Shown piece after piece: positions 12,457 through 13,148 of a stretch of DNA of 13,148 bases. The first letter of the stretch is position 1; each line of letters starts with the position of its first letter. The translations under genes and the position numbers were made by a program. The notes below the pieces were generated by a model. That model made no database searches. It saw only the letters and a list, made by a program, of their open reading frames with translations, and was not told the DNA's origin. Source of the DNA: Leucobacter_A sp035514995 (GTDB lineage: Bacteria; Actinomycetota; Actinomycetes; Actinomycetales; Microbacteriaceae); the NCBI GenBank assembly GCA_035514995.1, contig DATJCC010000106.1, forward strand, positions 1 to 13,148, written 5' to 3'.

Positions 12457-13148
12457 GTTCGGGGACCAAAACAACTCCGTATTCTGAACGCACCCGTGCG
12501 ATAATAAATCTCGCTAGCTCTGCGACGTCGCTTGCGTTTGCGCCGCCGCGATTGGTGATTGCTAATGAGTGTTTAGTTGATGTTTGCGCTCCTGAGCCGG
12601 GAAGTCTAAAGCCTCGTCCGATCCCAGAATGTTCAATCAGCCAGGCTGCTGAAATCTTTACATACCCTTCATCGGACTCATACTTTTCTATCTGATCCAC
12701 AGTGTGTAATTGCGAAAGCGGAAGAACTCTTGGAGTTTTCCGCTTTCCTTCTAAAGGAAACCTTGGCGCATCGGCAGGAAGAGTGCGCGCAAAACCGGCA
12801 GAAACTATGGGATTGATAAAAAATGATCCGCTACTCCAAGAGTCTCTATCATTTTCGTCAAGCACCATACCTTTTGATCGTCGCAACTCAATCACAGAAT
12901 CTCGAACTGAAGCTGCCAGCACTTCATCTCCCAAACGGCAGCTGAGCGCACGAGCAAGTTGCTCATGTTTCACTGGAACTGTATTTTCGCTACCGGGCGT
13001 CGATCTAAGAAGCACCAGATCTATGCTGATTACCAGACCAGAAAGCTCAAACCTTTTAATTGCGGAGTCGCGATAACCAAACCCCATCTCTTCTGCATAG
13101 ACTCTGCGTATCTCACCCGTGTCTTCTTCTAACAGTTCAAGTGAGTGG
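12431..13148 (-). CDS. murB: UDP-N-acetylenolpyruvoylglucosamine reductase MurB, C-terminal two-thirds
   Basis: MurB reduces UDP-GlcNAc-enolpyruvate to UDP-MurNAc with NADPH and FAD in the cytoplasm, the second committed step of peptidoglycan precursor synthesis. The reading frame stays open to the right edge, so the N-terminal FAD-binding lobe is missing; 238 residues are visible. The earliest methionine in view (13087) is internal: in-frame codons before it encode the usual MurB sequence with EDTGEIRRVYAEEMGFGYRDS. Other landmarks are KGMVLDENDRDSWSSGSFFINPIV with the proton-donor Ser in SGSFF, KISAAWLIEHSG, STKHSLAITNRGGA, and the conserved Glu in LVPEPNLYG near the C-terminus. Together with the NlpC/P60 gene it gives the window a cell-wall theme, but the two are far apart and not co-transcribed. 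Confidence 0.96.
   Translation of the reverse strand, partial: HSLELLEEDTGEIRRVYAEEMGFGYRDSAIKRFELSGLVISIDLVLLRSTPGSENTVPVKHEQLARALSCRLGDEVLAASVRDSVIELRRSKGMVLDENDRDSWSSGSFFINPIVSAGFARTLPADAPRFPLEGKRKTPRVLPLSQLHTVDQIEKYESDEGYVKISAAWLIEHSGIGRGFRLPGSGAQTSTKHSLAITNRGGANASDVAELARFIIARVRSEYGVVLVPEPNLYGLEL

Noticed and set aside
13085..13087. ATG at 13087 as the murB start
   Set aside because: Conserved MurB sequence continues upstream in frame to the window edge, so this is an internal methionine.
1..13148. CRISPR array, insertion sequence or prophage
   Set aside because: No regularly spaced repeats, transposase or integrase motifs, or terminal inverted repeats were seen on either strand.

Overview
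The window reads as chromosomal DNA of an actinobacterium, most likely a streamlined, moderate-GC member of the Microbacteriaceae (inference, compatible with aquatic lineages such as Rhodoluna/Aquiluna). The evidence is a textbook DtxR/IdeR-type metalloregulator, an actinobacterial cold-shock protein with a helical tail next to a DUF3027 gene, an XPB-type helicase paired with its actinobacterial partner protein, a mycobacterial-type SerC, an actinobacterial MurB, frequent GTG/TTG starts and several probable leaderless promoters. By eye the GC content is in the mid-to-high 40s, low for the phylum. Intergenic gaps are short and there are no insertion sequences, integrases, CRISPR arrays or phage genes.

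Layout from left to right. The extreme 3' end of mscL (+) is directly abutted by a tRNA-Arg(CCU) gene on the other strand. A strong hairpin follows, then a secreted NlpC/P60 cell-wall hydrolase (-), NADP-glutamate dehydrogenase gdhA (-) and a DtxR-family regulator (-). A short divergent promoter region separates dtxR from serC (+). SerC converges on a two-gene unit on the minus strand: a cold-shock protein and an overlapping DUF3027 gene. Diverging from that unit is a plus-strand set of a 90-residue membrane protein, the helicase-associated partner and the XPB helicase. XPB overlaps tail-to-tail with a sensor kinase (-), which is preceded in its operon by an OmpR/PhoP-like response regulator. 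Divergent from the regulator is a MalY/PatB-type aminotransferase (+), which overlaps tail-to-tail with murB (-, running off the right edge).

How the genes fit together. gdhA, serC and the MalY/PatB enzyme are amino-acid metabolism (glutamate, serine, sulfur amino acids). MurB and the NlpC/P60 enzyme are cell-wall synthesis and remodelling. DtxR and the two-component system are regulation. The most interesting unit is the XPB pair: the partner protein and the N-terminus of XPB appear to carry the same domain, an arrangement recalling eukaryotic XPB with TFIIH p52. Other points for follow-up are an iron-box-like half-site in the nlpC leader, a nested direct/inverted repeat between the response regulator and the aminotransferase, and charge complementarity between the cold-shock protein tail and its DUF3027 partner.
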